A DNA stretch of 64,000 nt, taken from positions 620,001 through 684,000 of the forward strand of contig JANQQL010000025.1 in NCBI GenBank assembly GCA_028289345.1. Direction: 5' to 3'. The position numbers were made by a program, and so were the translations under genes. The DNA comes from Planctomycetota bacterium. GTDB taxonomy: Bacteria; Planctomycetota; B15-G4; SIAN01. Below the pieces are notes generated by a model, which saw nothing but the letters and a program-made list of their open reading frames with translations, had not been told where the DNA came from and searched no databases. Positions 9,553-18,752 of this stretch are shown here, piece by piece; positions within the stretch are counted from its first letter, which is position 1; every line of letters starts with the position of its first letter.

Positions 9553-10140
9553 TCAGCTTGCTGCTCCCACGTTCGAGAAAGACTCTTTCATCTGCCGCAG
9601 TTCGTCCTCGAGGCTGCGGGAAATCTCGGTGACTCCGGTTTGCAGCACCAGGCCTGCGCGGGGCACCGACGGATCAGGTTGAAGATCGAGATCGGTGGTG
9701 GATTCAGTGGCGTCCCACGCGCCTCGCAGGGCCGACTCGTCTTCGGGATGGACTCGGATCTGGATGGTCTGAGTTCGAAACCGATGGCGATGGGCTTCGA
9801 GGACCTCTTTCAAGGGATCCGCGAGTGAGTAGTTGCTCCGATCGACTTCCTGGCGGGTGATTCGCTCCACCGCTTGGAACACCAGCTCGACGCACTCTTC
9901 TTCGAGCCCTTGCAGGTGCTTGTCGAAGTCTTGCTGCAGACGCCCGAAGTGCTGGCGAACGGCTTCGATCAGGGGGGCCACATTCACGGGAGGAGGCGGC
10001 GGCGGGGGAGGCGTGGTGTCCTTCACCTGGACCGGCATCCGGGCGATGACGGTCTTGGTTCCTCCGCTCCGCGGGAGCTGATGGGTCAGTGTTTCGCTCG
10101 ATGCGAGTTCGGGCGAGTCACTCAATGACGTCGTCATCAC
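9553..10140 (-). CDS. fliH: FliH-like flagellar assembly protein
   Basis: ALRGAWDATESTTDLDLQPDPSVPRAGLVLQT-like C-terminal domain; between fliG and fliI; overlaps fliG by 23 nt. Confidence 0.82.
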   Translation of the reverse strand: MMTTSLSDSPELASSETLTHQLPRSGGTKTVIARMPVQVKDTTPPPPPPPPVNVAPLIEAVRQHFGRLQQDFDKHLQGLEEECVELVFQAVERITRQEVDRSNYSLADPLKEVLEAHRHRFRTQTIQIRVHPEDESALRGAWDATESTTDLDLQPDPSVPRAGLVLQTGVTEISRSLEDELRQMKESFSNVGAAS

Positions 10141-11113
10141 CGCTCCTTCGCAGCACCACGTCGCCGGTCTTGATCAGTGCTCGGACCTGCGTGAGCAGCT
10201 CCTTGCGAGCTCCCTCGACCTCTGTCACCGGGAGCGCCCCGAGCAGCTCTCGTTCTTCGAGGATCGTTTCTCGGGATCGCTTGGACACGTTCTCGAGGAT
10301 GGCGGCTTCGATCTCCTTGGACGCGCCTTTCAAAGCGACGGTCAACGTGCGTGTGTCGACCCCCGCCAGGACCTTCTGCATGGACTTCTTGTCGATGCCG
10401 ACCAAGTCGTCCATGGTCACCCGACGTTCGTCAATGGCTTGGTAGAGCTCTTCGTCATCTCCTTGCAAGCCTTCGGCCAGGTCACGCTCCGTCTCTTCCG
10501 ACAGGAAGTTCAAGATCGAAGCAGCGATTCCCACCCCCTTCGAGGCGACCGGAGTTTGCGGAGGAGTCGGGCCGAATTTGTCCAACAAGGACCGGGCCAC
10601 TTTTTCTTGAAGCGGTCTCGCCGGGGGAGTGAGCCCGGCGATGCGGCGCACCACGGAGGCTCGTTTCTCGGCATCGACGTGCTCCAGCACCTTGGCCGCA
10701 GAGCCGGGCTTCATCGCCGACAGCGCCAGCGCGCACACTTGTTCGTTCTCGTCCATCAAGACGTCCGCCACGTCGCGAGGCGGCAACCGTTCCAGCGGGG
10801 AGAAGGGATCTCCCTTTCGAGACACGGACAGCCGCTGCAATTGCTCCTCGGCTTTCTCGTCGCCCAACGCGTCATTCAGTAGGTCGTGGAAGTCATTGAC
10901 TCCCGCGCTGCCTTCTTCGATTCGCGTCCAGTACTCGTTCAGCGGAGCATCGGTGTCGGTGGGCTGGAACGTCGGATTGGTGGACAGCTCGACCATCGCC
11001 TGGGAGATGGCTTCGAGCGGAGCCTCTGGCAGATCCTTGAGCAACGCGGACGCGGAGTCCTTGTCGATGCCGAGGAGAACTGCTGCGATCTTCTGCGCGC
11101 CTTTGGGTTTCAT
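10118..11113 (-). CDS. fliG: Flagellar motor switch protein FliG
   Basis: KIAAVLLGIDKDSASALLKDLPEAPLEAISQAMVEL start; LLGIDKKSMQKVLAGVDTRTLTVALKGASKEIEAAILENVSKRSRETILEERELLGALPVTEVEGARKELL, typical FliG C-terminus. Confidence 0.93.
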   Translation of the reverse strand: MKPKGAQKIAAVLLGIDKDSASALLKDLPEAPLEAISQAMVELSTNPTFQPTDTDAPLNEYWTRIEEGSAGVNDFHDLLNDALGDEKAEEQLQRLSVSRKGDPFSPLERLPPRDVADVLMDENEQVCALALSAMKPGSAAKVLEHVDAEKRASVVRRIAGLTPPARPLQEKVARSLLDKFGPTPPQTPVASKGVGIAASILNFLSEETERDLAEGLQGDDEELYQAIDERRVTMDDLVGIDKKSMQKVLAGVDTRTLTVALKGASKEIEAAILENVSKRSRETILEERELLGALPVTEVEGARKELLTQVRALIKTGDVVLRRSGDDDVIE

Positions 11114-11125
11114 GGCATCCGTTTC

Positions 11126-12610
11126 TCAGGTCGTTGCTTCTTCGCGCAACCAGTTCACCAATGCTTCGCGGGCTTCTTCTGGTTGCTCCTGGATGTAGCG
11201 ACCCACGCGAGTGCGAACATCGAGGTCTTCTTCTGCCGTCTTGGCATCCGCGGTGTCGTCATCCTTGTCCTTGCTTCCCCCCTTCAGCACTTTGCGAAGA
11301 GCCATCAAGACGATCAGCACGGTGAATGCCTCCGCCAGGTAGCCGAGCAGGGGGATGAGGTCGGCGATCGCGAATCCGGATGCCTCCTCCGGGGGGGCTT
11401 CCGCTTCCACGAAGGGATGGCTGTTCACCGTGAACGTGTCCCCGCGATCTTCTTGGAATCCGACCGCAGCCTTCACCAAGTTGGCCAACCCCTCTTGCCG
11501 GGCCGTGTCCGCCAACGACTCATCGGAAGCGTCCAGCAGGAGGGAGACAGAGATCCGTCGGAGAGATCCGCCCTTGTCGATCGACAAGCCCCGGGTGATG
11601 CCCGCCAGATTCTCGGTGGTGGTCTCATCGGTTTCGTCGAGGGAACTCGGGTCCGCTTGGGCGTTCCCGAAGGCCTCTCCGGGATCGCCTCCGCTGGAGC
11701 CGCTGCTGTTCTTTCGTGAGCTGGTGGTCTCGCGAAGAATTACCTTGTTGGCGTCGTCTAGCGTCTCGCTCTGAGTTTCCTTGTAGGTCAGGTTCAATTC
11801 CGCCGTGATGCGCACGGACGCCCGACCGGCTCCGATCGCCTGAGCCAACTGCGATTCGGCCTTCGCTTCCAGGTGTTGCTCCAGCTCTCGCACCTTTTTC
11901 ATGTAGGTGCTCGAGAACAGCGGGTCGTCCGCAGACTCCGTGGGGAACAACTGGTTCAGGTTCGAGTCGGTGATGGTGACATCTTTGGCCTGGATGCCGT
12001 GGCCAATGCAGGCCGCAGCCAGGTGGGCCATGGCTGCAAAGTTGACATCGTTCAGACGGGCGCCGGGGCGGAGGGCAAGAGTGATCCCCGCGCTGGCATG
12101 CTCTTGACGCCGCCCAATGAACGCACTCTGCTTGGGAAGGTGCACCATGACCTTGGCGCGGCGCACGGATTCCATGCTTTCGATGGCGCGTTGTACTTCC
12201 CCGGCCTTGGCTCGCTGGAGGTTCACGTTGAACAACGCGTCCGTGATTCCGAGCTGGTGATCGTCGAAAATCTCGAATCCCACGCCGCCATTGGCGGGAA
12301 GCCCGGCGTTGGCCAGGCGCAGACGAGTTCGATGCACCTGGTCTTCAGGCACCTGAATGGCTGCGCCGCCTTGACTCAGGCGGTACGGGATGCCCTCCCG
12401 ATCCAGCTGTTCGACCACGGCGCCCGCGGAATCCTCATCGAGGCCGGCGTAAAGCAGACCCCAGGAAGTGCGACCGGCCATGATTGCCGCGACCACGCTG
12501 ACCACCAGCGCCAACGCCAACACTCCGAGTACTGCGGAGCGCTGGCCGCCTTCCAAGCGGCGGAAGACATCCATTGGGTGAGTCGCGACTTCTTGCCAGA
12601 ACGATGCCAT
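11126..12610 (-). CDS. fliF: Flagellar MS-ring protein FliF
   Basis: LLYAGLDEDSAGAVVEQLDREGIPYRLSQGGAAIQVPEDQVHRTRLRLANAGLPANGGVGFEIFD; FNVNLQRAKAGEVQRAIESMESVRRAKVMVHLPK. Confidence 0.95.
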   Translation of the reverse strand: MASFWQEVATHPMDVFRRLEGGQRSAVLGVLALALVVSVVAAIMAGRTSWGLLYAGLDEDSAGAVVEQLDREGIPYRLSQGGAAIQVPEDQVHRTRLRLANAGLPANGGVGFEIFDDHQLGITDALFNVNLQRAKAGEVQRAIESMESVRRAKVMVHLPKQSAFIGRRQEHASAGITLALRPGARLNDVNFAAMAHLAAACIGHGIQAKDVTITDSNLNQLFPTESADDPLFSSTYMKKVRELEQHLEAKAESQLAQAIGAGRASVRITAELNLTYKETQSETLDDANKVILRETTSSRKNSSGSSGGDPGEAFGNAQADPSSLDETDETTTENLAGITRGLSIDKGGSLRRISVSLLLDASDESLADTARQEGLANLVKAAVGFQEDRGDTFTVNSHPFVEAEAPPEEASGFAIADLIPLLGYLAEAFTVLIVLMALRKVLKGGSKDKDDDTADAKTAEEDLDVRTRVGRYIQEQPEEAREALVNWLREEATT

Positions 12611-12621
12611 GGTTCAGTTCT

Positions 12622-12906
12622 CTAGATCGACATCCGGTTCAACTCTTGATACGCATCCGTCAGCTTGTTCCGCACCTCGACGAGAAAGCGAAAGGTCAGG
12701 TCCGCCTTGGCGAGCTTCACTTGCACTTGGTGCAGCTCTCCTTCGCCGGTCGTCAGGAATTTTTCCGCGTCTGCCGCCGCGTCCTTGGAGCGTGCACTGG
12801 ACTCTTTCAGCAGATCGGCAAACGCGGTCGCAGAAGAAGGCTGGTCCTTCTTCATCTGCTCCCGCTGGAGCTGTTCAAGGAGTGATTGGACGCGCGAAAG
12901 TTCCAT
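12622..12906 (-). CDS. fliE: Flagellar hook-basal body protein FliE
   Basis: Small protein ending ELHQVQVKLAKADLTFRFLVEVRNKLTDAYQELNRMSI, characteristic FliE C-terminus. Confidence 0.92.
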   Translation of the reverse strand: MELSRVQSLLEQLQREQMKKDQPSSATAFADLLKESSARSKDAAADAEKFLTTGEGELHQVQVKLAKADLTFRFLVEVRNKLTDAYQELNRMSI

Positions 12907-12920
12907 CAGAAGTTCCTCAG

Positions 12921-13343
12921 CTACCTGGTCATGTCCATGGTCTGACGCATCATCTCGCGGTACATGCGGATGACGGCGACATTGGATTCATAGGAGCGTG
13001 TGGCGCTGAGCAAGTCCGCCATCTCCGTGGGGACGTCGACGTTGGGGTACTCGACGACTCCTTCAATCGCGTCCGGGTGAGAGTCATCTCGGATCGAGCG
13101 GCCAGGAGTGAGGTCCTTTTCGATGGACCGGACTCGGACTCCCCCCTGGGGAGTTCGAATTCCCCCTTCGCTTTCTCGAACGATGGTCTCGAACAGGACC
13201 CTTTGCCGGCGATACGGGCCGCCCTCGGCGGTCCGGGTGACACTGGCATTGGCGATGTTCTGAGCAATGACCGAGACTCGAGCCCGCTCCACTTGGAGGC
13301 CCGTGGCGGCGATGTCCATGGTGGTGAAAGCGTTGGCAGTCAT
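12921..13343 (-). CDS. flgC: Flagellar basal-body rod protein FlgC
   Basis: MDIAATGLQVERARVSVIAQNIANASVTRTAEGGPYRRQRVLFE...VEYPNVDVPTEMADLLSATRSYESNVAVIRMYREMM. Confidence 0.95.
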   Translation of the reverse strand: MTANAFTTMDIAATGLQVERARVSVIAQNIANASVTRTAEGGPYRRQRVLFETIVRESEGGIRTPQGGVRVRSIEKDLTPGRSIRDDSHPDAIEGVVEYPNVDVPTEMADLLSATRSYESNVAVIRMYREMMRQTMDMTR

Positions 13344-13354
13344 CCCATGTTCTC

Positions 13355-13726
13355 CTAGGTATGTCCGTTGATGGCCATGCGCATGGAGCTCAACTTGCCG
13401 TTGACCATGCGCGTCGCGAGTTCGTAGCGAAGTGCAACCTTCTGCAGCAGGGCAAGCTCGAAGTCGGTGTCGACCGAGTTGCCGTTGGAGGCGATCGGTG
13501 CTGACTCGTCGACCTCCAGTTCCGGGCGAACCGAACGGTAGGCTCGCATCCTCTCCATCCCGGCTGGCTTCTTGGCTGCCTCGATCAGGTCGGCGAAGGA
13601 GGCGTCCACGCGGCGGTACCCGGGAGTGTTTGCGTTCGCGATGTTCTGGGCGATGGCGCGAACTTGCAGCGCGGTGACGTCCAGGGTTCGCTCGATGGGA
13701 AGCAGGATCTTGTCGAATTCGTTCAT
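13355..13726 (-). CDS. flgB: Flagellar basal-body rod protein FlgB
   Basis: LDVTALQVRAIAQNIANANTPGYRRVDASFADLI; start chosen at MNEFDKILL rather than the longest ORF. Confidence 0.93.
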   Translation of the reverse strand: MNEFDKILLPIERTLDVTALQVRAIAQNIANANTPGYRRVDASFADLIEAAKKPAGMERMRAYRSVRPELEVDESAPIASNGNSVDTDFELALLQKVALRYELATRMVNGKLSSMRMAINGHT

Positions 13727-13736
13727 GGTGCTTGTC

Positions 13737-15173
13737 TCAGGCCGGGGCCAGGGTTTCATCGAAGACGAAATCGTCTTGGGGGTCTTGCTTGCGGGGAGGC
13801 GCTCGCCGCGGCTCGGGAATGGCGATTCCCTGGGAGCGGTAGAGGCGGATCTTGTTGCAGATGGTGCGAGCAGTCAGTCCGAGGATCTCTGCCGATCGGG
13901 TGCGATTGCCGTGGTTCTGACGCAGGGTGCGAAGGATGAGCTCCCGTTCCACCTCTTCCATGGTGCGTCCCATCAGAGATTCAACGTTGGCACGCTCCTC
14001 AACCGGGGTCTCTGGCAGGGAAAGATGCTCGACATCGATGGTGTCTTCGGGGCAAAGCACCACCGCTCGCTGAACCAGGTTGGCGAGTTCTCGAATGTTT
14101 CCGGGCCACGAGTATTCGGTCAGCAGCTGGCGTGCGGAGGAAGTCAGGGAGCACTCACGTCGACCCAGGGCCTTGGCATAGGTCTTCAGGTAGCGATCGA
14201 TCAGGAGCGGAACGTCGCCCTCTCGCTCCCTCAGCGGAGGCAGGTGGATGGGGACGACGTGAAGTCGGTAGTAAAGGTCCTCGCGGAACGACCCGTCGCG
14301 GATGGAGTCTTCCAAGGGACGATTCGACGTCGCGATGATGCGAACGTCCAGTTTCAGAGTCTTGCTCCCACCAACGCGTTCGAACTCCTCTTCTTCCAGG
14401 ACCCGCAGCAGCTTGGCTTGGATCGTGGGGGATACCTCGGAGACCTCATCCAGCAGCAGAGTTCCCTTGTTGGCGAGTTCGAAGCGGCCCTCCCTTCGCT
14501 GCACTGCTCCCGTGAAGGCCCCTCGTTCGTGTCCGAAGAGCTCGCTTTCCAAGAGCGTTTCCGAAAGAGCTGCGCAGTTCACTCGGACGAAAGGCTGGTC
14601 TGCTCGATCGCTCCAGCGGTGGATGGCTCGAGCCGCGAGTTCCTTGCCGGTTCCGCTTTCGCCACGCAACATCACCGTGGCCTTGGTGGGGGCCACGCGG
14701 CGGATCGCCGCCAACATCTCTCTGACGCGAGGAGATTTGCCGACGATCTCCGTTTCGACTTCGGGATTCACTTGGCTGCGCAGATATCGATTTTCGGAGA
14801 CCAGGGCATGGCGCCGTTGAAGGCGCTCGATGAGCAACGTCAACTGCTCGGAGCCAAAGGGCTTGAGCAGAATGTCTGCAGCGCCTTCGCGCAACGCATC
14901 GACGGCGACCTCGACCGTGCCATGGGCGGTCATCAATGCCACCGGCATCTGTGGCTTGTGCTTGCGGATCCACCGAAGCAACGTGAGGCCGTCCATCTCG
15001 GCCATGCGAAGATCGGAGATCACCAGATCGAAATCGTTGTCACGCAACTCTCGGGTCGCGTGACGGCCGTTCACCGCCGTCGTGACCTCCATCCCGAGGC
15101 GTGACAAGGATTCGGTGACGAACTCGCGACCGAGTTCATCGTCTTCCACCACGAGTGCTTTCTCGAAGGTCAT
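13737..15173 (-). CDS. Sigma-54-dependent NtrC-family response regulator (FlgR-like)
   Basis: Receiver FDLVISDLRM; AAA+ GESGTGKELAARAIH and GAFTGA loop (ERGAFTGAVQRREGRFELANKGTLLLDEVSEV); C-terminal Fis-type HTH. Confidence 0.95.
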   Translation of the reverse strand: MTFEKALVVEDDELGREFVTESLSRLGMEVTTAVNGRHATRELRDNDFDLVISDLRMAEMDGLTLLRWIRKHKPQMPVALMTAHGTVEVAVDALREGAADILLKPFGSEQLTLLIERLQRRHALVSENRYLRSQVNPEVETEIVGKSPRVREMLAAIRRVAPTKATVMLRGESGTGKELAARAIHRWSDRADQPFVRVNCAALSETLLESELFGHERGAFTGAVQRREGRFELANKGTLLLDEVSEVSPTIQAKLLRVLEEEEFERVGGSKTLKLDVRIIATSNRPLEDSIRDGSFREDLYYRLHVVPIHLPPLREREGDVPLLIDRYLKTYAKALGRRECSLTSSARQLLTEYSWPGNIRELANLVQRAVVLCPEDTIDVEHLSLPETPVEERANVESLMGRTMEEVERELILRTLRQNHGNRTRSAEILGLTARTICNKIRLYRSQGIAIPEPRRAPPRKQDPQDDFVFDETLAPA

Positions 15174-16402
15174 GAAGTCAGCTCTCTTTCCTCGGGCTTG
15201 ATGGCCTCCTCTTCGAATGCAGGGAAGTGGAGTTCAAAGGTGGTTCCCCCTTGGGGACGGGGTCGGGCATGAATGCGGCCGCGGTGGAGATCGACGATGC
15301 GATGCACGATCGCGAGCCCCAAACCGGTGCCGTCAGCACGGCCGGTGACGAATGGCAGGAAGATGCGTTCGCGGATCTCTTCCGAGATTCCCGGGCCTCG
15401 GTCTTGCACCAAAAGGCGGGCCTCGTTGCCGATCTGCTCCGCGGTGATTTCGACGGGCGGACCTTCGGGGTCGGCTTCGCGAGCGTTCTCGACCAGATTC
15501 ACGAGGACTCGCTCGAGAAGCGTGGGGTCGCCATGGACGGTCAGCGAAGACGGTTGAGGAAGACCAAGCGACAGCACGTTCTCTTGGTCTGCAAAGTGTT
15601 CGGATACGAGCCGGAACAGGGACAGCACGGGAATCGGCTGAGGTTGGAAGCGTTCGGGTTGAGCGAAGCAGAGCAAGTTGGTGATGATGGCGTTGGCCTT
15701 GCGAACGCCGCGGATGATTCGCTCGGCGTACTCCCGACAGTCCTTTTCTTCCTTGGGGACCGTGTCCAGCAGGAGACCGGCGAACCCTTCCATGGCGTTC
15801 ATCGGATTGCGGATCTCGTGAGCGATGCCGGCTGCCATTTCTCCCAAGGCGGTGAGAGTTTCGGTGCGGCGCAGTTCGTGCCGCAGGATCTCGATCTCGG
15901 TTTCGTCGACCAAGCACTCGACTTCGCCGAGGTGGGCACCGGCCGCGGTTGTTACGGGCGACCGAGTGGAGCGAACGAAGATCGTCTGCTGAACCGTCAT
16001 CTGGAGTTGACGTGGCAACGACCCGGAGTCCGCGGAGCACACGGGCATTCCACGTCGATCGAAAAGCTCTGATTTGGGCAGTCCCAGGAGTGCGGCCGAA
16101 TCGAGGCCCGTCAGAGTTTCGAAAGCTCGGTTGACCAAGACGATTCGATCCTGGCGATCGGTGACCACCACCGCGGTTTGCAAGCTTTCGAGGACGGCTT
16201 TCAAGTGTCCGGAAGCTTCGTCGAGCTCCGCGACCTTCTGAGACAACGCGCGATTGGATTCTGCGAGGGCAAGGTCGATCTCCTTGGCCTGGCGACGAAG
16301 TCGGTCGTAAGCACTTTCCAGCGCTCCTGAGATCTGAGTGAACGCTTCGAAGGATCGCTCCAGCTCGGCAACCCGTTCGGCGGGAGGGGATTGAACGCTC
16401 AT
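15170..16402 (-). CDS. PAS-domain soluble sensor histidine kinase (FlgS-like)
   Basis: PAS-like VVVTDRQDRIVLVNRAFETLTG; H box LTALGEMAAGIAHEIRNPMNAMEGF; N/G boxes LVENAREADPEGPP, DRGPGISEEIRERIFLPFVTGRADGTGLGLAIVHRIV; 4-nt overlaps on both sides. Confidence 0.93.
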   Translation of the reverse strand: MSVQSPPAERVAELERSFEAFTQISGALESAYDRLRRQAKEIDLALAESNRALSQKVAELDEASGHLKAVLESLQTAVVVTDRQDRIVLVNRAFETLTGLDSAALLGLPKSELFDRRGMPVCSADSGSLPRQLQMTVQQTIFVRSTRSPVTTAAGAHLGEVECLVDETEIEILRHELRRTETLTALGEMAAGIAHEIRNPMNAMEGFAGLLLDTVPKEEKDCREYAERIIRGVRKANAIITNLLCFAQPERFQPQPIPVLSLFRLVSEHFADQENVLSLGLPQPSSLTVHGDPTLLERVLVNLVENAREADPEGPPVEITAEQIGNEARLLVQDRGPGISEEIRERIFLPFVTGRADGTGLGLAIVHRIVDLHRGRIHARPRPQGGTTFELHFPAFEEEAIKPEERELTS

Positions 16403-17226
16403 CCGCGGGACCCTCCTTGATTGCCGAGGGCGGACAGCACTTCGGCATAGTCGGCGGACCACTCGGCGTTCTGGCCCCAGGTGGTTTCCTTGAACTCTTC
16501 GGAAATCGCTCGGAATTCATCGCGAGCTTCCACGGTATGTCCGGCTTTGAGTAGACACTCCGCGATGCGATAGATGGTCGGAAGGTTTTCTTCGTTGCGT
16601 TCCAGTTCGAGCTTGCGGTACTCGGTCAGCGCGGCTTCGAACTTGCCCGCGGCAAACAGGGACTCGGCGCGGAGCAACGGATCCTCCGAAAGTTCTTCTT
16701 CCGTGGGTTCCATCACGGGTTCCGCACTCGAGTTGGCGGAGAGTTCTCCTGGGTCGAAGTCTGGAGCAACCGCCGAGGCCGACAAGGCGCCGACCTCCAG
16801 AGGGTTCTGCAACCCCATGCGGTACAACTGCTTGAATGCTTCGCGACCCATCTCTTCTTCGAGATCCAGGAGCTGGACCAACAGCGGGGATGGTTCCGGG
16901 AGGGGGGCGTTGCCCGGTTCCAGGTCGGACAACAGTCGAAGCTCCGCCGAGAATCCGGGAAGGATCCGAGCTCGCAGTTGCTCCGGGGTGTATGACAAAC
17001 TGGCCACTGCCTGAGGGTTGAACTGACGAAGCACCTGATGGCGAGTGGTTCGCGCCAGCGACAGATCCTCCAGAGACGGGAGGTCTCCAGCTTTCACACC
17101 CTGGGAGAGTTCGTTCAACTCAACCAGAATCCGATCTAGCTCTTTCAAAGTGTCTGATGCCTGCTCTTCCGCGTCGAACACTTGAAATCCAAACAGCAGG
17201 CCGGCCAACCAGACTGCAGTCATCAT
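16399..17226 (-). CDS. Putative exported/anchored TPR-containing protein (TPR1)
   Basis: N-terminal hydrophobic MMTAVWLAGLLFGFQVF; C-terminal TPR-like PLLRAESLFAAGKFEAALTEYRKLELERNEENLPTIYRIAECLLKAGHTVEARDEFRAI. Confidence 0.75.
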   Translation of the reverse strand: MMTAVWLAGLLFGFQVFDAEEQASDTLKELDRILVELNELSQGVKAGDLPSLEDLSLARTTRHQVLRQFNPQAVASLSYTPEQLRARILPGFSAELRLLSDLEPGNAPLPEPSPLLVQLLDLEEEMGREAFKQLYRMGLQNPLEVGALSASAVAPDFDPGELSANSSAEPVMEPTEEELSEDPLLRAESLFAAGKFEAALTEYRKLELERNEENLPTIYRIAECLLKAGHTVEARDEFRAISEEFKETTWGQNAEWSADYAEVLSALGNQGGSRG

Positions 17227-18752
17227 GACGATTCCTCCGTGGGGGAAGCGGGGGACATGCGGAGCCGATCCCGCAGGTGGGGCGCCTGGCGAAGAACCTC
17301 TCGTGCCAGTTCCATGAGCTCGGCACGCTCTGCGGAACTGTCCGTTTGAGGGAGGGTTTCCGTCACCAACTTCAGGCAGTGCTCGCGTTGCCGTTGCTCC
17401 AGGGCCACCCGTGCCTGACCGATGCGGGCGGAAATGGCATGTTCGGGGTAGAGCTCGAGGCGTTCATAGCTCTGGCGTGCTTTGGTCAGGCGTCCCTCTC
17501 GAAGCGCATGCCCGGCGTGGCTTTGCAAGGCGCGAACCGCAATGGATGCGTCGGGGGATTGAGAAGCCTGGAACAGCAGCGGCAGAGCCAGGCTCGTGAC
17601 TCCGCATCGAGCCCACAGTTCCCCCTCCATGAGATCACTCGAGAACAAGAGATCCGGAGTTGGGTCGAGTTCACGCACCCGATGCAGGGCAAGGATTGCG
17701 GTGCCCGGGTCATCCAGCGCTTCGTGGGCTTTGGCCAGGGAGTAGTTGACCTGAGCGGCTCCAGGGCCATGACTGAAGTTCCTCGAATGTTGTTCGGCAG
17801 CGGTGATGACTCGAGGCCACTCTTGGGTTCCTTCGTATGCCTGAACAAGGCCGGTCAAGGCTCGTTCGTTGTGAGTGTCAGAGGTGGTCGCGGCCAGAAC
17901 GCGGCGAAACGCAATGGCTGCCCGGTCCGCGTCGCCACCGTCGAGCAACAGCTCCCCGGCTTCAAGAACCGTGGCCGGTGCCAGAGTCTTCAGAAACTCG
18001 ACCACGTGGCGCAACGCGAGGTCGGCGCGGTGGTGGTCTTGCAAGCGCCGATAGGCGCGCACGCATTGCAAGTAGGATGGCGCCACCAGAGGACTGCGCT
18101 CGTATTCTTCAGAGATGTGGAGCCACGCTTGGATCGCTGCTTCGTCATCCGCGAGGTTCCGGTGTGCGTGTCCTTTCCGGAACCACACCAGGGGGAGTTC
18201 GGCGTAGTTGGCGTGATACTGAATGACGCTGTCGTACTCCTTCAGCGCTTCTTCGTACTCACCAAGGACGTAGTGGATGTTGCCGATCTCGAAGCGAATC
18301 CGAGGAGCTTCGGCATGCTGGAAGTCGCGGAGGAGGGCCAGGCGGTAGTTGGACAGGGCTCGGCGATACACGTCTTCGACTTCGATGTTGCCGGGGCGAT
18401 CGGCTTTGAGCCGAATCTCTTTCCGAGAGATCTCAGCGACCAAACCAACGGAACCGGCCATCCAGGCGCCCACCTCAGAAAGGGCCCGATTTTCCAAGCC
18501 CGCGTCGAGTGGCCGCATGACCCGCAGCTCGGCCTCGCCTGGCTCCACGATGAGCTTGCGGCCGCAAAGTCGCGCCAGCTTCTCGAACAGGCTCATGGCG
18601 TCCACATGACGCGCGAAGACGTCGAACCGAGGATCGCGTTCGCCAGCATCGCTGACCAAGCTGACCTTGGATGAGTCGAGGATGGTGGAGTCCTCGTTCC
18701 ACGGCTCCCCGTTCGACCCAAAGATTGCAAGAGCGAAGGCGACACCGATCAT
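17223..18752 (-). CDS. Large TPR-repeat protein, putatively exported (TPR2)
   Basis: IRFEIGNIHYVLGEYEEALKEYDSVIQYHANYAELPLVWFRKGHAHRNLADDEAAIQAWLHISEEY and further TPR-like repeats; 4-nt overlaps with both neighbours. Confidence 0.78.
   Translation of the reverse strand: MIGVAFALAIFGSNGEPWNEDSTILDSSKVSLVSDAGERDPRFDVFARHVDAMSLFEKLARLCGRKLIVEPGEAELRVMRPLDAGLENRALSEVGAWMAGSVGLVAEISRKEIRLKADRPGNIEVEDVYRRALSNYRLALLRDFQHAEAPRIRFEIGNIHYVLGEYEEALKEYDSVIQYHANYAELPLVWFRKGHAHRNLADDEAAIQAWLHISEEYERSPLVAPSYLQCVRAYRRLQDHHRADLALRHVVEFLKTLAPATVLEAGELLLDGGDADRAAIAFRRVLAATTSDTHNERALTGLVQAYEGTQEWPRVITAAEQHSRNFSHGPGAAQVNYSLAKAHEALDDPGTAILALHRVRELDPTPDLLFSSDLMEGELWARCGVTSLALPLLFQASQSPDASIAVRALQSHAGHALREGRLTKARQSYERLELYPEHAISARIGQARVALEQRQREHCLKLVTETLPQTDSSAERAELMELAREVLRQAPHLRDRLRMSPASPTEESS

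Noticed and set aside
8249-9682. 477-aa plus-strand ORF antisense to fliI
   Set aside because: Exact opposite-strand shadow of a confident FliI gene; low-complexity translation with no domain. Common artifact in high-GC DNA.
13572-15104. 510-aa plus-strand ORF antisense to the sigma54 activator
   Set aside because: Shadow of a clear NtrC-family gene; no recognisable domain.
17277-18674. 465-aa plus-strand ORF antisense to TPR2
   Set aside because: Opposite strand has consistent TPR periodicity and coupled overlaps; antisense translation has no domain signal.
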